This document shows positions 17,880 to 25,699 of a stretch of 64,000 nucleotides of DNA, in pieces. The notes beneath the pieces are model-generated. The model had not been told where the DNA came from, did no database searches, and saw nothing but the letters and a program-made list of their open reading frames with translations. This stretch comes from JBMNMS01 sp050953445 (lineage in GTDB: Bacteria; Bacillota; Clostridia; Peptostreptococcales; Anaerovoracaceae). Numbering within the stretch: the first letter of the stretch is position 1; each line of letters begins with the position of its first letter. Both the position numbers and the translations under genes were made by a program. The stretch lies in contig JBMNMS010000001.1 of the NCBI GenBank assembly GCA_050953445.1, forward strand, positions 372,001 to 436,000, in the 5' to 3' direction.

Positions 17880-17893
17880 CACAATATATTGTG
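17880..17893. repeat. Perfect 14-base palindrome in the mraZ upstream region
   Basis: CACAATATATTGTG is fully self-complementary. It lies in the 324-base gene-free stretch between mraZ and the Cys-rich protein gene and could be a dimeric repressor site. Apart from this, the terminator, the MraZ boxes and an imperfect hairpin at 18006-18028, nothing else is recognisable in that stretch. Confidence 0.5.
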
Positions 17894-18061
17894 GCTACTA
17901 AACAAAATGCCACACAACACAGTGAAAAATCTTTTACTTAATTTTCTTTCCCTGTGTCAACAAGACCTCAATGCCATATAATGAATTATGCCCTCTCTTA
18001 CATATTGAAGGTTTAAAAAAACCCTTCAGTATTATATTCACAAAAAGAGAGGTAATAACGT

Positions 18062-19234
18062 ATGAATTATATTAACCGTTCAAATAACATGGACTGCCGT
18101 GGCCGCCGCACTTCCCTTACATCCGCCCCCGGGCTTGGATGCGTATGTGGACCCACCTATGACACCGAAAATATTTCTTTCTCAGGGGAAGAAAACAACC
18201 TGGTATATCTTGATAAGGTTTTTTCTTATAATGCTGCCAGTACAACATGCCCTATATTGACGGACATCTGTACCGCAGGCCCCATGGGAAATCTTTTCAA
18301 TGTGGCCCTTACCCTGGAGGAGATTAATCGCTGTGGCTGTGGTTGTGGCTGTGGTTGTGGGTGTGGGTGTGGCTGTGGGCGCAAGGATGGGTGTGATTTG
18401 GAGGGAAATGCCCTTTTCAAAGTTGAAAGCTCCACTGCCACATTAGAATATATCGACACAAGACCGCCGGGCAATATTTCACCATCCCAGATAACCATAG
18501 ATGGTGAGGTTGTGGATGAAGTAAACTATACCAACGGACGCTATGTAGTCAACACAGCCGGCGTACTGCCCAGAGTGCAAAAAATGAGATGCTTGGAGGC
18601 AGGCCTGCCTACCAAAACCTTCTTCCTGGTTCAAGGCATAGGCCCCTTTGATATACGGGTATCCTTCCAATTAAAGGGTGTAGTTAATACCGGTGGCAGA
18701 AACTGCCGATTCGAAGCACAATTCACCATGAAGGATAATGCTCCGAACATCTGCCTCCCCAGCACATGTCCTATAAGCTTTGCCGTACCGGATCTGGCCC
18801 TTCCCTGCGCAATTAACGGGATTGCACCGGATGTTTTTTTCCAACTTGGCGGAAAAGTTAAATTAGTCAATCCAAAAATTTGCATCACCCCTCCCCGAAG
18901 ACCCGTCCCCAGGTCTGAATCCGATTGCTGTGAAGGTCCTCCTTTAATCCCACAAAACACCATCGCCCTTAGTGGCGGCCTCATTGTCGAACCCAGCATT
19001 CAAGTAGAAGCCGTTCGCCAAACATTATTCTGCCTGAAAGGATGCGAAGCAAAGCTTCCGTGCACACCATTACCCTCTCCCACAGAGGAGGCAGCAGCAG
19101 AAGTTTGTCCTGACCCTTACCCAAATCCATGTAGCTGTGGCCCCGGAAGGGCTCTGCCATCCGGCTCCCGCTGCTGCACATCCCCCCCCCCTTCAGCCTT
19201 TCAATTTAGTGGTTGCAATGGATTCTGCCGGTAG
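18062..19234 (+). CDS. Cysteine-rich protein with a (Cys-Gly)8 tract, function unknown
   Basis: A 390-residue protein I do not recognise. It has about 32 cysteines, no signal peptide or membrane helix, and a run of eight Cys-Gly dipeptides at residues 91-106. The rest looks like two beta-rich segments (about 107-240 and 245-340) and a Pro/Cys-rich tail ending in CNGFCR. Cys-rich secretory-signal-free proteins of this style in spore formers are often coat or exosporium structural proteins, so a spore-surface role is plausible but is inference only. AGAGGT stands eight bases before the ATG. It is monocistronic, flanked by hairpins. Confidence 0.8.
   Translation: MNYINRSNNMDCRGRRTSLTSAPGLGCVCGPTYDTENISFSGEENNLVYLDKVFSYNAASTTCPILTDICTAGPMGNLFNVALTLEEINRCGCGCGCGCGCGCGCGRKDGCDLEGNALFKVESSTATLEYIDTRPPGNISPSQITIDGEVVDEVNYTNGRYVVNTAGVLPRVQKMRCLEAGLPTKTFFLVQGIGPFDIRVSFQLKGVVNTGGRNCRFEAQFTMKDNAPNICLPSTCPISFAVPDLALPCAINGIAPDVFFQLGGKVKLVNPKICITPPRRPVPRSESDCCEGPPLIPQNTIALSGGLIVEPSIQVEAVRQTLFCLKGCEAKLPCTPLPSPTEEAAAEVCPDPYPNPCSCGPGRALPSGSRCCTSPPPSAFQFSGCNGFCR
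18332..18379 (+). repeat. Coding microsatellite: eight TGTGGN hexamers
   Basis: Eight tandem 6-base units, TGT alternating with GGC, GGT or GGG, encode the Cys-Gly tract. The third position of the glycine codon varies between units, so the repeat is not fresh; in-frame slippage could still change its length between strains. Confidence 0.9.
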
Positions 19235-19261
19235 TAAAACTCGCATTTTAAAATAGGCCAG

Positions 19262-19308
19262 ATGGGACGGTTACCTTTTCAGCATAGGAAACCGCCCCAT
19301 ATTCTTTT
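19262..19308 (+). terminator. Terminator after the Cys-rich protein gene
   Basis: Imperfect long stem with outer arms ATGGG and CCCAT and inner arms CGGTT and AACCG, followed by ATTCTTTT. It separates this gene from the citrate synthase promoter. Confidence 0.6.
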
Positions 19309-19345
19309 CCCGCTTCCTCTCATAATCTTTGTTTTGATAATTTCA

Positions 19346-19374
19346 TTGCGAAAATCCTCAAATTATACTATAAT
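19346..19374 (+). promoter_or_regulatory. Predicted SigA-type promoter of the citrate synthase gene
   Basis: TTGCGA (19346-19351), 17-base spacer, perfect TATAAT (19369-19374), about 40 bases before the start codon. Confidence 0.65.
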
Positions 19375-19415
19375 TTTTTTGATAAGCATCATTATATGGA
19401 AGGAATTAATAGGAA

Positions 19416-20795
19416 TTGGACAACAAGAATAAAATAATAACTAAGGAACAAGAAACCCTTTATTTCAATAAAATGAGCCGCCATCTCATTGAAAATTCAA
19501 ATATCGATCCGGAATACTATAAAAAGTACGATGTGAAACGGGGCCTTCGGGAGGCCAACGGCACCGGTGTTGTAGTAGGCCTTACTAGAATAGGAGATGT
19601 ATGCGGTTATGCTGTCGGCGATGATAATACTAAAATTGCCATTCCCGGAAAATTGTTTTACCGCGGAATCGATGTGGAGGATATTGTAAAAAATGCAATA
19701 GCTGAAGATCGTTTCGGCTATGAGGAGGTCAGCTACCTTCTGCTCTTTGGGAATCTTCCTGACAAGAAACAGTTAGAAGAATACACCTGCCTACTTTCGG
19801 ATAGGCGTGAGCTCCCCCCTTCTTTTGCAAGGGATATGATACTGGTGGCACCCAGTAAAAACGTTATGAACAAGCTGGCCAGAAGTGTACTGGCCTTGTA
19901 TTCCTACGATGATCAGGCAGAGGATAATTCTATCGAAAATGTTCTTCGTCAATCCATAGACCTAATAGGGTATTTCCCTTCCCTTATGGCTTATGGATAC
20001 CAGGCTAAACGAGCCTACTACGATAACGATAGCCTTCGCCTTCACTACCCGGATCCATCCAAATCCACAGCGGAAAACATCCTCCGGCTGATACGTCCCA
20101 ATAGGGAATATAGCGATCTGGAGGCTAAGCTACTGGATTTATCCATGGTACTCCATGCGGAGCATGGGGGAGGCAATAATTCTACATTTACAACACATCT
20201 TATTTCATCCTCCGGAACGGACACCTACTCCGCGATTTCGGCTGCTATCGGTTCTCTAAAAGGCCCCAAACACGGGGGAGCAAATCTGGAGGTTTTGTGG
20301 ATGATTCAAGATATTAAACAAAAACTCAAGGATCCTACTAATGAGAAGGAATTGGAAGCTTACCTCATCCGGATGCTCAAAGGAGAGGAATTTGACGGGT
20401 CAGGATTAATTTATGGTTTAGGCCATGCGGTTTATACGATTTCTGACCCAAGAGCGATACTTTTAAAGGATATGGCCCGTAAACTGGCCATGGACAAAGG
20501 TCTTATGGACGACTTTATGATCTATGACTTCATAGAAAAACGCGGCCCTCAACTGTTCCGGGAAATAAAAAATACGGACAAGCCAATGCCTGCAAATGTA
20601 GATCTTTATTCCGGCTTTGTTTATAATGCATTGAATATCCCCTCTGACATCGCCACTCCTGTCTTTGCGGCCTCCCGAATTTCAGGTTGGTGTGCCCACA
20701 GACTTGAGGAATTGGTTGCAGGTGGTAAAATTATGCGACCCGCATATATTGGAGTGCAGGAGGATCAGGTTTATGTTCCTCTAAACGAGAGATAA
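19416..20795 (+). CDS. Citrate synthase
   Basis: Condenses acetyl-CoA with oxaloacetate to citrate. The 459-residue product is longer than the roughly 370-residue Bacillus enzymes, with an N-terminal extension of about 60 residues. Catalytic elements are visible: the histidine in VLHAEHGGGNNSTF near 250, GPKHGGANLEVL near 288, and the histidine in GLGHAVYTISDPRA near 340. The likely start is TTG at 19416, with GGAAGGA 12 bases upstream; the first in-frame ATG would drop 19 residues. It stands alone between its own promoter and terminator. A 2-methylcitrate synthase activity cannot be excluded. Confidence 0.9.
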   Translation: MDNKNKIITKEQETLYFNKMSRHLIENSNIDPEYYKKYDVKRGLREANGTGVVVGLTRIGDVCGYAVGDDNTKIAIPGKLFYRGIDVEDIVKNAIAEDRFGYEEVSYLLLFGNLPDKKQLEEYTCLLSDRRELPPSFARDMILVAPSKNVMNKLARSVLALYSYDDQAEDNSIENVLRQSIDLIGYFPSLMAYGYQAKRAYYDNDSLRLHYPDPSKSTAENILRLIRPNREYSDLEAKLLDLSMVLHAEHGGGNNSTFTTHLISSSGTDTYSAISAAIGSLKGPKHGGANLEVLWMIQDIKQKLKDPTNEKELEAYLIRMLKGEEFDGSGLIYGLGHAVYTISDPRAILLKDMARKLAMDKGLMDDFMIYDFIEKRGPQLFREIKNTDKPMPANVDLYSGFVYNALNIPSDIATPVFAASRISGWCAHRLEELVAGGKIMRPAYIGVQEDQVYVPLNER

Positions 20796-20824
20796 TTTTT
20801 CCTTTGATTATTGTACACACCCTA

Positions 20825-20872
20825 AAAGGCATAGCCGTTGTTGCCGGCTATGCCCTTTAAATTGCCTTTTTA
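20825..20872 (+). terminator. Terminator after citrate synthase
   Basis: Stem AAAGGCATAGCC / GGCTATGCCCTTT with one bulge, then a T-rich stretch (CTTTTTATT). It lies between the convergent citrate synthase and groEL genes and may serve both. Confidence 0.65.
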
Positions 20873-20884
20873 TTATATGTTTTT

Positions 20885-22525
20885 TTACATCATGCCGCCC
20901 ATACCACCCATGCCGGCCATAGCTGCAGCCGATGCCATGGGATCTTCGGTCTCAGCGTCAACAATTCCACCCTCTGTGGTCAAGAGCAGTGCGGAAGCAG
21001 AAGCCGCATTCTGTAACGCCGACCTGGTGACCTTGGCCGGGTCTACGATACCCGCTTGAATCATATTTTCATAGGTTTCACTGATTACGTTAAAGCCTAC
21101 ACCTTCATCGCTATTCTTCACCTTTTCTACCACAACGGACCCTTCATAGCCAGCGTTGGTAGCAATTTGACGAACAGGTTCTTCAAGAGCTCTCACTATA
21201 ATGGTTCCCCCTGTTCTCATATCTCCGGAAAGGGTTTGAACATACTGGCTTACGGCGGGTATAACATTTACGAAAGCCGTTCCGCCGCCAGGGACAATGC
21301 CTTCCTCAACTGCTGCTCTGGTAGCGTTAAGCGCATCCTCTATGCGAAGCTTTCTTTCTTTTAATTCAGCTTCCGTTGCGGCGCCCACCTGAATCACAGC
21401 CACGCCCCCTGCTAATTTAGCAAGCCTTTCCATTAGTTTTTCCTGATCAAATTCAGAGGTGCTTTCTTCGTATTGGGCTTTAATCTGCTGTACTCTGTTT
21501 TGGATTTCTTCCGCCGAACCCGCGCCATCCACTATCACCGTTTCTTCCTTGGATACCTTAACTGTGTTAGCCGTACCCAGCATGTCAAGGGTAGCTTCCT
21601 TAAGGTCGGAGCCCAACTCCTCGCTGATCATCTGACCACCTGTTAAAATCGCAATGTCCGCAAGCATGGCCTTCCTTCTGTCACCGAATCCGGGTGCTTT
21701 AACGGCAACGCATTCAAAAATTCCACGAAGTTTATTGAGGACTAAGGTAGCTAAGGCATCCCCCTCCACATCCTCAGCTATGATGAGCAATTGCTTCTTG
21801 CCTTGCTGCATAATCTGTTCCAATATGGGGAGAATTTCTTGGATATTAGATATTTTCTTGTCTGTAATCAGAATATATGGATTATTGAGAACGGCTTCCA
21901 TTTTCTCTGTATCAGTTACCATATATGAAGACAGGTATCCCCTGTCAAACTGCATCCCTTCTACCACCTCCAGTACAGTTCCCATAGATTTGGATTCTTC
22001 TACAGTGATAACCCCATTGGTGCCCACTTTTTCCATGGCTTCTGCAATAAGATTTCCAATCTCCTCATCACCGGCAGATACAGATGCTACCTGAGCTACA
22101 TCATGTTTGCCATCAACCGGAGTCGATATTTTTTCGATAGCTTCCACTGCAACATCCACCGCACCTTGTATTCCCTTTCTTAAAATAATGGGATTGGCTC
22201 CGGCAGCCACATTTTTAAACCCTTCACGAATAATGGCCTGTGCCAGCAATGTAGCCGTTGTAGTACCATCACCAGCCACGTCGTTTGTCTTTGTCGCCAC
22301 TTCCTTTACCAGCTGTGCTCCCATGTTTTCAAAGGCATCCTCTAACTCAATTTCTCTGGCAATAGTCACACCATCATTTGTGATGAGGGGAGAACCGAAT
22401 TTCTTCTCCAGCAATACGTTTCTTCCCTTAGGACCTATGGTTACCTTTACGGTATCCGCCAACTGATCAACTCCTGATAATAATTTCTTTCTTACATCTT
22501 CACCGAAGCTAATTTCTTTTGCCAT
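20885..22525 (-). CDS. groEL: Chaperonin GroEL (Hsp60)
   Basis: ATP-driven double-ring chaperonin of the cytoplasm. The 546-residue length is standard. Diagnostic stretches are ITNDGVTIAREIELED near 48, VAGDGTTTATLLAQA near 83, GGGTAFVNVIPA near 413, and the Gly-Met-rich tail GGMGGMM. It lies downstream of groES (61-base gap) and shares its CIRCE-controlled promoter. Confidence 0.99.
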   Translation of the reverse strand: MAKEISFGEDVRKKLLSGVDQLADTVKVTIGPKGRNVLLEKKFGSPLITNDGVTIAREIELEDAFENMGAQLVKEVATKTNDVAGDGTTTATLLAQAIIREGFKNVAAGANPIILRKGIQGAVDVAVEAIEKISTPVDGKHDVAQVASVSAGDEEIGNLIAEAMEKVGTNGVITVEESKSMGTVLEVVEGMQFDRGYLSSYMVTDTEKMEAVLNNPYILITDKKISNIQEILPILEQIMQQGKKQLLIIAEDVEGDALATLVLNKLRGIFECVAVKAPGFGDRRKAMLADIAILTGGQMISEELGSDLKEATLDMLGTANTVKVSKEETVIVDGAGSAEEIQNRVQQIKAQYEESTSEFDQEKLMERLAKLAGGVAVIQVGAATEAELKERKLRIEDALNATRAAVEEGIVPGGGTAFVNVIPAVSQYVQTLSGDMRTGGTIIVRALEEPVRQIATNAGYEGSVVVEKVKNSDEGVGFNVISETYENMIQAGIVDPAKVTRSALQNAASASALLLTTEGGIVDAETEDPMASAAAMAGMGGMGGMM

Positions 22526-22586
22526 TTTCTATACACTTCCTTTCAATTCTATCATTTCGTTTAATATTCAAAAACTTCAGATCCGG

Positions 22587-22871
22587 CTAACCAACGATTG
22601 CCAGGATATCCCTTTGGGACAGTATGGTGTATTCTACTCCGTCATACTTAATCTCTGTTCCGCCATACCTTGCAAAGATGACCGTGTCGCCTACGCTGAC
22701 TTCCATCTTAATCTCCTGCCCATCCTGGCTTCCACCTGGCCCTACCGCTACTACCTCAGCCATTTGAGGTTGTTCCTTAGCCTGTGTCGGCAAGACGATT
22801 CCGCTGGATGTCTTTTCCTCGGCCTCTAACCTTTTGATAACTACCCTGTCTCCCAATGGTTTGATCTTCAT
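22587..22871 (-). CDS. groES: Co-chaperonin GroES (Hsp10)
   Basis: Seven-subunit lid for GroEL. The start is the ATG at 22871 with GAGGAGGT upstream, giving 94 residues (the frame is open to 22910 but the family begins MKIKPLGDRVVIK). The mobile loop region EKTSSGIVLPTQAKE and the C-terminal EYTILSQRDILAIV are typical. Confidence 0.98.
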   Translation of the reverse strand: MKIKPLGDRVVIKRLEAEEKTSSGIVLPTQAKEQPQMAEVVAVGPGGSQDGQEIKMEVSVGDTVIFARYGGTEIKYDGVEYTILSQRDILAIVG

Positions 22872-22932
22872 TTTTACCTTACCTCCTCGTATTATCTGTT
22901 TTATATTCATTTATATTTGTAAACCCATCTTA

Positions 22933-22959
22933 TTAGCACTCAATCGGATTGAGTGCTAA
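22933..22959 (-). promoter_or_regulatory. CIRCE element, HrcA operator
   Basis: Perfect TTAGCACTC, nine bases, GAGTGCTAA. It lies just downstream of the predicted -10 and upstream of groES, the classical position for HrcA repression relieved on heat shock. No hrcA gene is present in this window. Confidence 0.97.
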
Positions 22960-22963
22960 CACT

Positions 22964-22992
22964 AATTTAATACAGCTTCCTCATATTGTCAA
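22964..22992 (-). promoter_or_regulatory. SigA-type promoter of groESL
   Basis: Minus strand TTGACA (22987-22992), 17-base spacer, TAAATT (22964-22969), immediately upstream of CIRCE. Confidence 0.8.
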
Positions 22993-23027
22993 CATCTTTT
23001 TTTCCATTTTTTAAAAAAATGAGGTAA

Positions 23028-23720
23028 CTATAAGTGCAGAATTGAAGCAATCTCGATAAAAAGCCAGGGCAAGAATATTGCAGGTATCATATTTGCAACT
23101 CTAATCTGTTTTTCCACTATAAAGTTAAAGCCTATTGCAGCAATGACCAAACTCCCGGCAGCAGACATTTCTGAAATTATCTCGGGGGTCATATAATCCT
23201 TTAGGTAGCTTACCCCCAATGCAATTCCACCTTCATAAAGGAGTACCGGAATTGCAGAAAAGGCCACGCCTATTCCCATGGAGGCAGCAAAAACAATGGA
23301 GATGAAACCGTCCAAAATCCCCTTTACAAAGAGCATTTGATGATTGCCGGAAAGTCCACTTTCCATAGCCCCTATAATCGCCATGGAGCCGGTACAAAAA
23401 AGAATTGATGCGTTTACAAATCCCTTTGAAAAATTCCCCTCTCTAAAACCCATTTTCTTTTCCGCCCAGGCCCCTAATTTGTTCATCCCCTTGTCAATAT
23501 CCATTAATTCCCCAAGCATACTGCCCATAATTAGGCTTAAAATCAAAACTATGATTCTATTGCTTATTAGGGCACCGCTGATTCCAACATAAATAACGCA
23601 AAGACCTATGGCCTTGGTTACAATTTCCTCATATCGATGGGGAATCCCTTTCAAAAGGAATTTTCCAATCAAAGCACATACAACTATTGCCCCTGCATTT
23701 ACCACCGGTCCTAACAACAT
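23028..23720 (-). CDS. DUF554 family integral membrane protein
   Basis: Polytopic protein of the DUF554 (YdfK/YqgA-like) family, with about six to seven hydrophobic helices and the family-typical opening GPVVNAGAIVVCALIGKFL. Function is unknown; transport has been suggested for related proteins without proof. The frame opens with TTG at 23747, but I favour the ATG at 23720, preceded by AAAGGGA and matching how the family usually starts (230 residues). It follows the P-loop/Asp23-like gene by 42 bases. Confidence 0.85.
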   Translation of the reverse strand: MLLGPVVNAGAIVVCALIGKFLLKGIPHRYEEIVTKAIGLCVIYVGISGALISNRIIVLILSLIMGSMLGELMDIDKGMNKLGAWAEKKMGFREGNFSKGFVNASILFCTGSMAIIGAMESGLSGNHQMLFVKGILDGFISIVFAASMGIGVAFSAIPVLLYEGGIALGVSYLKDYMTPEIISEMSAAGSLVIAAIGFNFIVEKQIRVANMIPAIFLPWLFIEIASILHL

Positions 23721-23762
23721 TGTCTTCCCTTTCATTGATCCATTCAACTAATCAGCATAGAT

Positions 23763-24563
23763 TTATTTTAAGGCACGTATTTCAACATCCACCGAATCCA
23801 CATTGAATGCGGTCATGTGAGCAACCATTTTGGCAACCTTTTTTTGAAGCTCCTTTGCCGACTGTATTATCTTCGTTCCATATTCCATGGTAACTATTAT
23901 TTCCAGCCTAACCCCGTCGGTTTTACTTACCGTGGTCACCCTTATGATGGTATTGATCCCATGCACACCACGGCCTACATAGTTTACGATATCGCTTATA
24001 ACCCTGTCGGACAAATCGTATTTACCAAGATAGCTGTAAGTTGGCCTGACAACTGTTTTCTCGTGTTCCGACCTGCTCATTCCCCTCCTGAAAATTCTAA
24101 GCGGATCTAAAAAATATCCTGAAAATTGACGACGAATCTGAAATGTGGGGGCTGGAATTACATGCTTCCCAAAATCCTTTCTCTGCCTGTGGGCCTCCTT
24201 TCGTTCATCCTCGGTGGTTATGCTTTCAATGGATATGATCTCCTTCGGAGCAGGAAGTCCCAGCCGATCAATAATTCTTCGCACCATTCTTTCGGATGTC
24301 CCAAGAATTAGGATTGATTTTGGATTAACCTGATTTATCATCTCTCTTACCGAACGGCAGTGTTCATCATCGATGAATAGCGCTGTCTTAGTTGCTTCTA
24401 TTTTGGATGCTTGCCGTTTTGCGGAAATTCCGGCAAGTACTCTGTTTTCAAATATAAAAAGTCCATCATCTATTATCGCTTCTATACCTTTTCCACGGCA
24501 AAGATGGATGGCCTGGTAGCTTTTTCCAGTACCGCTCTTACCCTCAAGTCCATAAATAATCAT
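23763..24563 (-). CDS. P-loop NTPase fused to an Asp23-like C-terminal domain
   Basis: A 266-residue two-part protein. Residues 1-120 form a P-loop NTPase-like domain with the Walker A motif GLEGKSGTGKSYQ (5-17) and a hydrophobic strand ending in DD (ALFIDDEH, 61-68) as a Walker B candidate. After a basic linker, residues about 170-266 resemble the Asp23/YloU alkaline-shock family (YSYLGKYDLSDRVISDIVNYV, then alternating VTVSKTDG, EIIVTMEYGTKII). Cytoplasmic; no signal or membrane helix. Function unknown. It heads a two-gene unit with the DUF554 gene. The Asp23 call rests on pattern only. Confidence 0.7.
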   Translation of the reverse strand: MIIYGLEGKSGTGKSYQAIHLCRGKGIEAIIDDGLFIFENRVLAGISAKRQASKIEATKTALFIDDEHCRSVREMINQVNPKSILILGTSERMVRRIIDRLGLPAPKEIISIESITTEDERKEAHRQRKDFGKHVIPAPTFQIRRQFSGYFLDPLRIFRRGMSRSEHEKTVVRPTYSYLGKYDLSDRVISDIVNYVGRGVHGINTIIRVTTVSKTDGVRLEIIVTMEYGTKIIQSAKELQKKVAKMVAHMTAFNVDSVDVEIRALK

Positions 24564-24625
24564 TTTTTTCCCCTGCTTACGGTTTTTTTCTAAACCTCCT
24601 TCTGTGAATAAGTGCGAAAATTATG

Positions 24626-24654
24626 TTGTTATCCCAAAGCTTATCTGCTATAAT
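24626..24654 (+). promoter_or_regulatory. Predicted SigA-type promoter of the ferredoxin gene
   Basis: TTGTTA (24626-24631), 17-base spacer, perfect TATAAT (24649-24654), about 40 bases before the ATG. Confidence 0.65.
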
Positions 24655-24694
24655 AGCTTTGTTCAACTAAGCATATTTAAAGGAGGATTTCAAA

Positions 24695-24865
24695 ATGGCC
24701 TATGTAATCGACGATTCTTGCATCAGCTGTGGCGCATGTGTTGACGAATGTCCCACAGACGCAATTTCCGAAGGAGCTAACAAGTATGTTATTGATCCGG
24801 ATACATGCATCGACTGTGGCGCTTGCATGGACGCTTGTCCAACCGATTCTATTTCACCGGAATAA
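24695..24865 (+). CDS. 2[4Fe-4S] ferredoxin
   Basis: A 56-residue clostridial-type ferredoxin, the small soluble electron carrier for hydrogenase, pyruvate:ferredoxin oxidoreductase and similar enzymes. Two CxxCxxCxxxCP cluster motifs are present, CISCGACVDECP and CIDCGACMDACP, each supplying three ligands to one cluster and one to the other. AGGAGG stands eight bases before the ATG. It is monocistronic, between its own promoter and a bidirectional hairpin, and diverges from the P-loop/Asp23-like gene. Confidence 0.95.
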   Translation: MAYVIDDSCISCGACVDECPTDAISEGANKYVIDPDTCIDCGACMDACPTDSISPE

Positions 24866-24882
24866 GTTGTGCATAATGAATA

Positions 24883-24916
24883 AATAACCGTTTCTGGAAG
24901 AGAAGCGGTTATTTTA
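24883..24916. terminator. Bidirectional terminator between ferredoxin and rex
   Basis: Stem of 13 pairs including one G-U (AATAACCGTTTCT / AGAAGCGGTTATT) with a 5-base loop, followed by TTTATTATT on the plus strand and T-rich sequence on the minus strand. Confidence 0.75.
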
Positions 24917-24935
24917 TTATTGCATCACTATAGTT

Positions 24936-25571
24936 TTATTCCTCTCCCCTATGCAGATAATAGGTCAAGGCGTGAAGGCTGTCGCTTAGGTGAACATTTT
25001 CCAAGGCGACACTCTGGCTTACTATAAGATCCTGAGGTGCAAAGTTCCATATCCCCCTGACATTTCCTTGACAAAGAACAGTTGCTACCTCTTGTGCATT
25101 GTCCTTATTTGTACATATAATACCAATATCAATTTGGGTTTCTTTCAAGTACTCAGGAAGCAATTCATAGTCTAAAACCTCTATGCCATTGATGCTAAGC
25201 CCGATTAGCCGGGGATTTATATCGAACATATTGCATACCTGAAATCCTGATTTATAATAATTGGCATAGTTAGCTATAGCCTGACCCAAATTGCCGGATC
25301 CGATAATAACCATCTTATATTCCTTATCAAGTCCAATAATTGAACTGATCTGCTCATATAATGTCCTTACATTGTATCCATATCCCTGCTGCCCAAACCC
25401 CCCAAAATTGTTTAAATCCTGCCTGATTTGAGAAGCTGTGTACCCTATGAGGCTGCTCAATTCCTTAGATGAAACCCGTTCCACACCTTTTTTCATAAGC
25501 TCCTCTAAATACCTTCTATACCTGGGCAGCCTCCTTATAACTACACTGGAAATCTTACTATTTTCTTTCAT
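24936..25571 (-). CDS. rex: Redox-sensing transcriptional repressor Rex
   Basis: Dimeric repressor that reads the NADH/NAD+ ratio and controls fermentation genes. The N-terminal winged helix (about 1-80; SSKELSSLIGYTASQIRQDLNNFGGFGQQGYGY in part) precedes a Rossmann domain with the NAD motif IIGSGNLGQAIANY near 90. The C-terminal swapping helix (HALTYYLHRGEE) is intact; length 211 is normal. It diverges from an ABC-F gene; ABC-F, rex and groESL also lie near each other in Bacillus subtilis. I saw no clear Rex operator in the local intergenic regions. Confidence 0.95.
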   Translation of the reverse strand: MKENSKISSVVIRRLPRYRRYLEELMKKGVERVSSKELSSLIGYTASQIRQDLNNFGGFGQQGYGYNVRTLYEQISSIIGLDKEYKMVIIGSGNLGQAIANYANYYKSGFQVCNMFDINPRLIGLSINGIEVLDYELLPEYLKETQIDIGIICTNKDNAQEVATVLCQGNVRGIWNFAPQDLIVSQSVALENVHLSDSLHALTYYLHRGEE

Positions 25572-25639
25572 GATTGATTCCTTATTATTTTTATTTTAGG
25601 TCTTTCACAAATAATCTCATTCATTATACCATCCAGCCA

Positions 25640-25668
25640 TTGGACAGACAATAAAAAAGTGTTAAAAT
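25640..25668 (+). promoter_or_regulatory. Predicted promoter of the ABC-F gene
   Basis: TTGGAC (25640-25645), 17-base spacer, TAAAAT (25663-25668). An inverted repeat TGGACA (25641-25646) / TGTCCA (25671-25676) brackets the promoter and could be an operator. Confidence 0.55.
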
Positions 25669-25699
25669 ATTGTCCAGATGAGATATTGAGAAAGGAGCT

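Noticed and set aside
18332..18379. Tandem hexamers as a possible CRISPR or iteron array
   Set aside because: The units are contiguous 6-mers inside a reading frame and translate to Cys-Gly, so they are coding repeats.
24601..24660. Rex operator in the ferredoxin promoter
   Set aside because: No sequence close to TTGTTAA-N4-TTAACAA was found there or in the rex/ABC-F gap.
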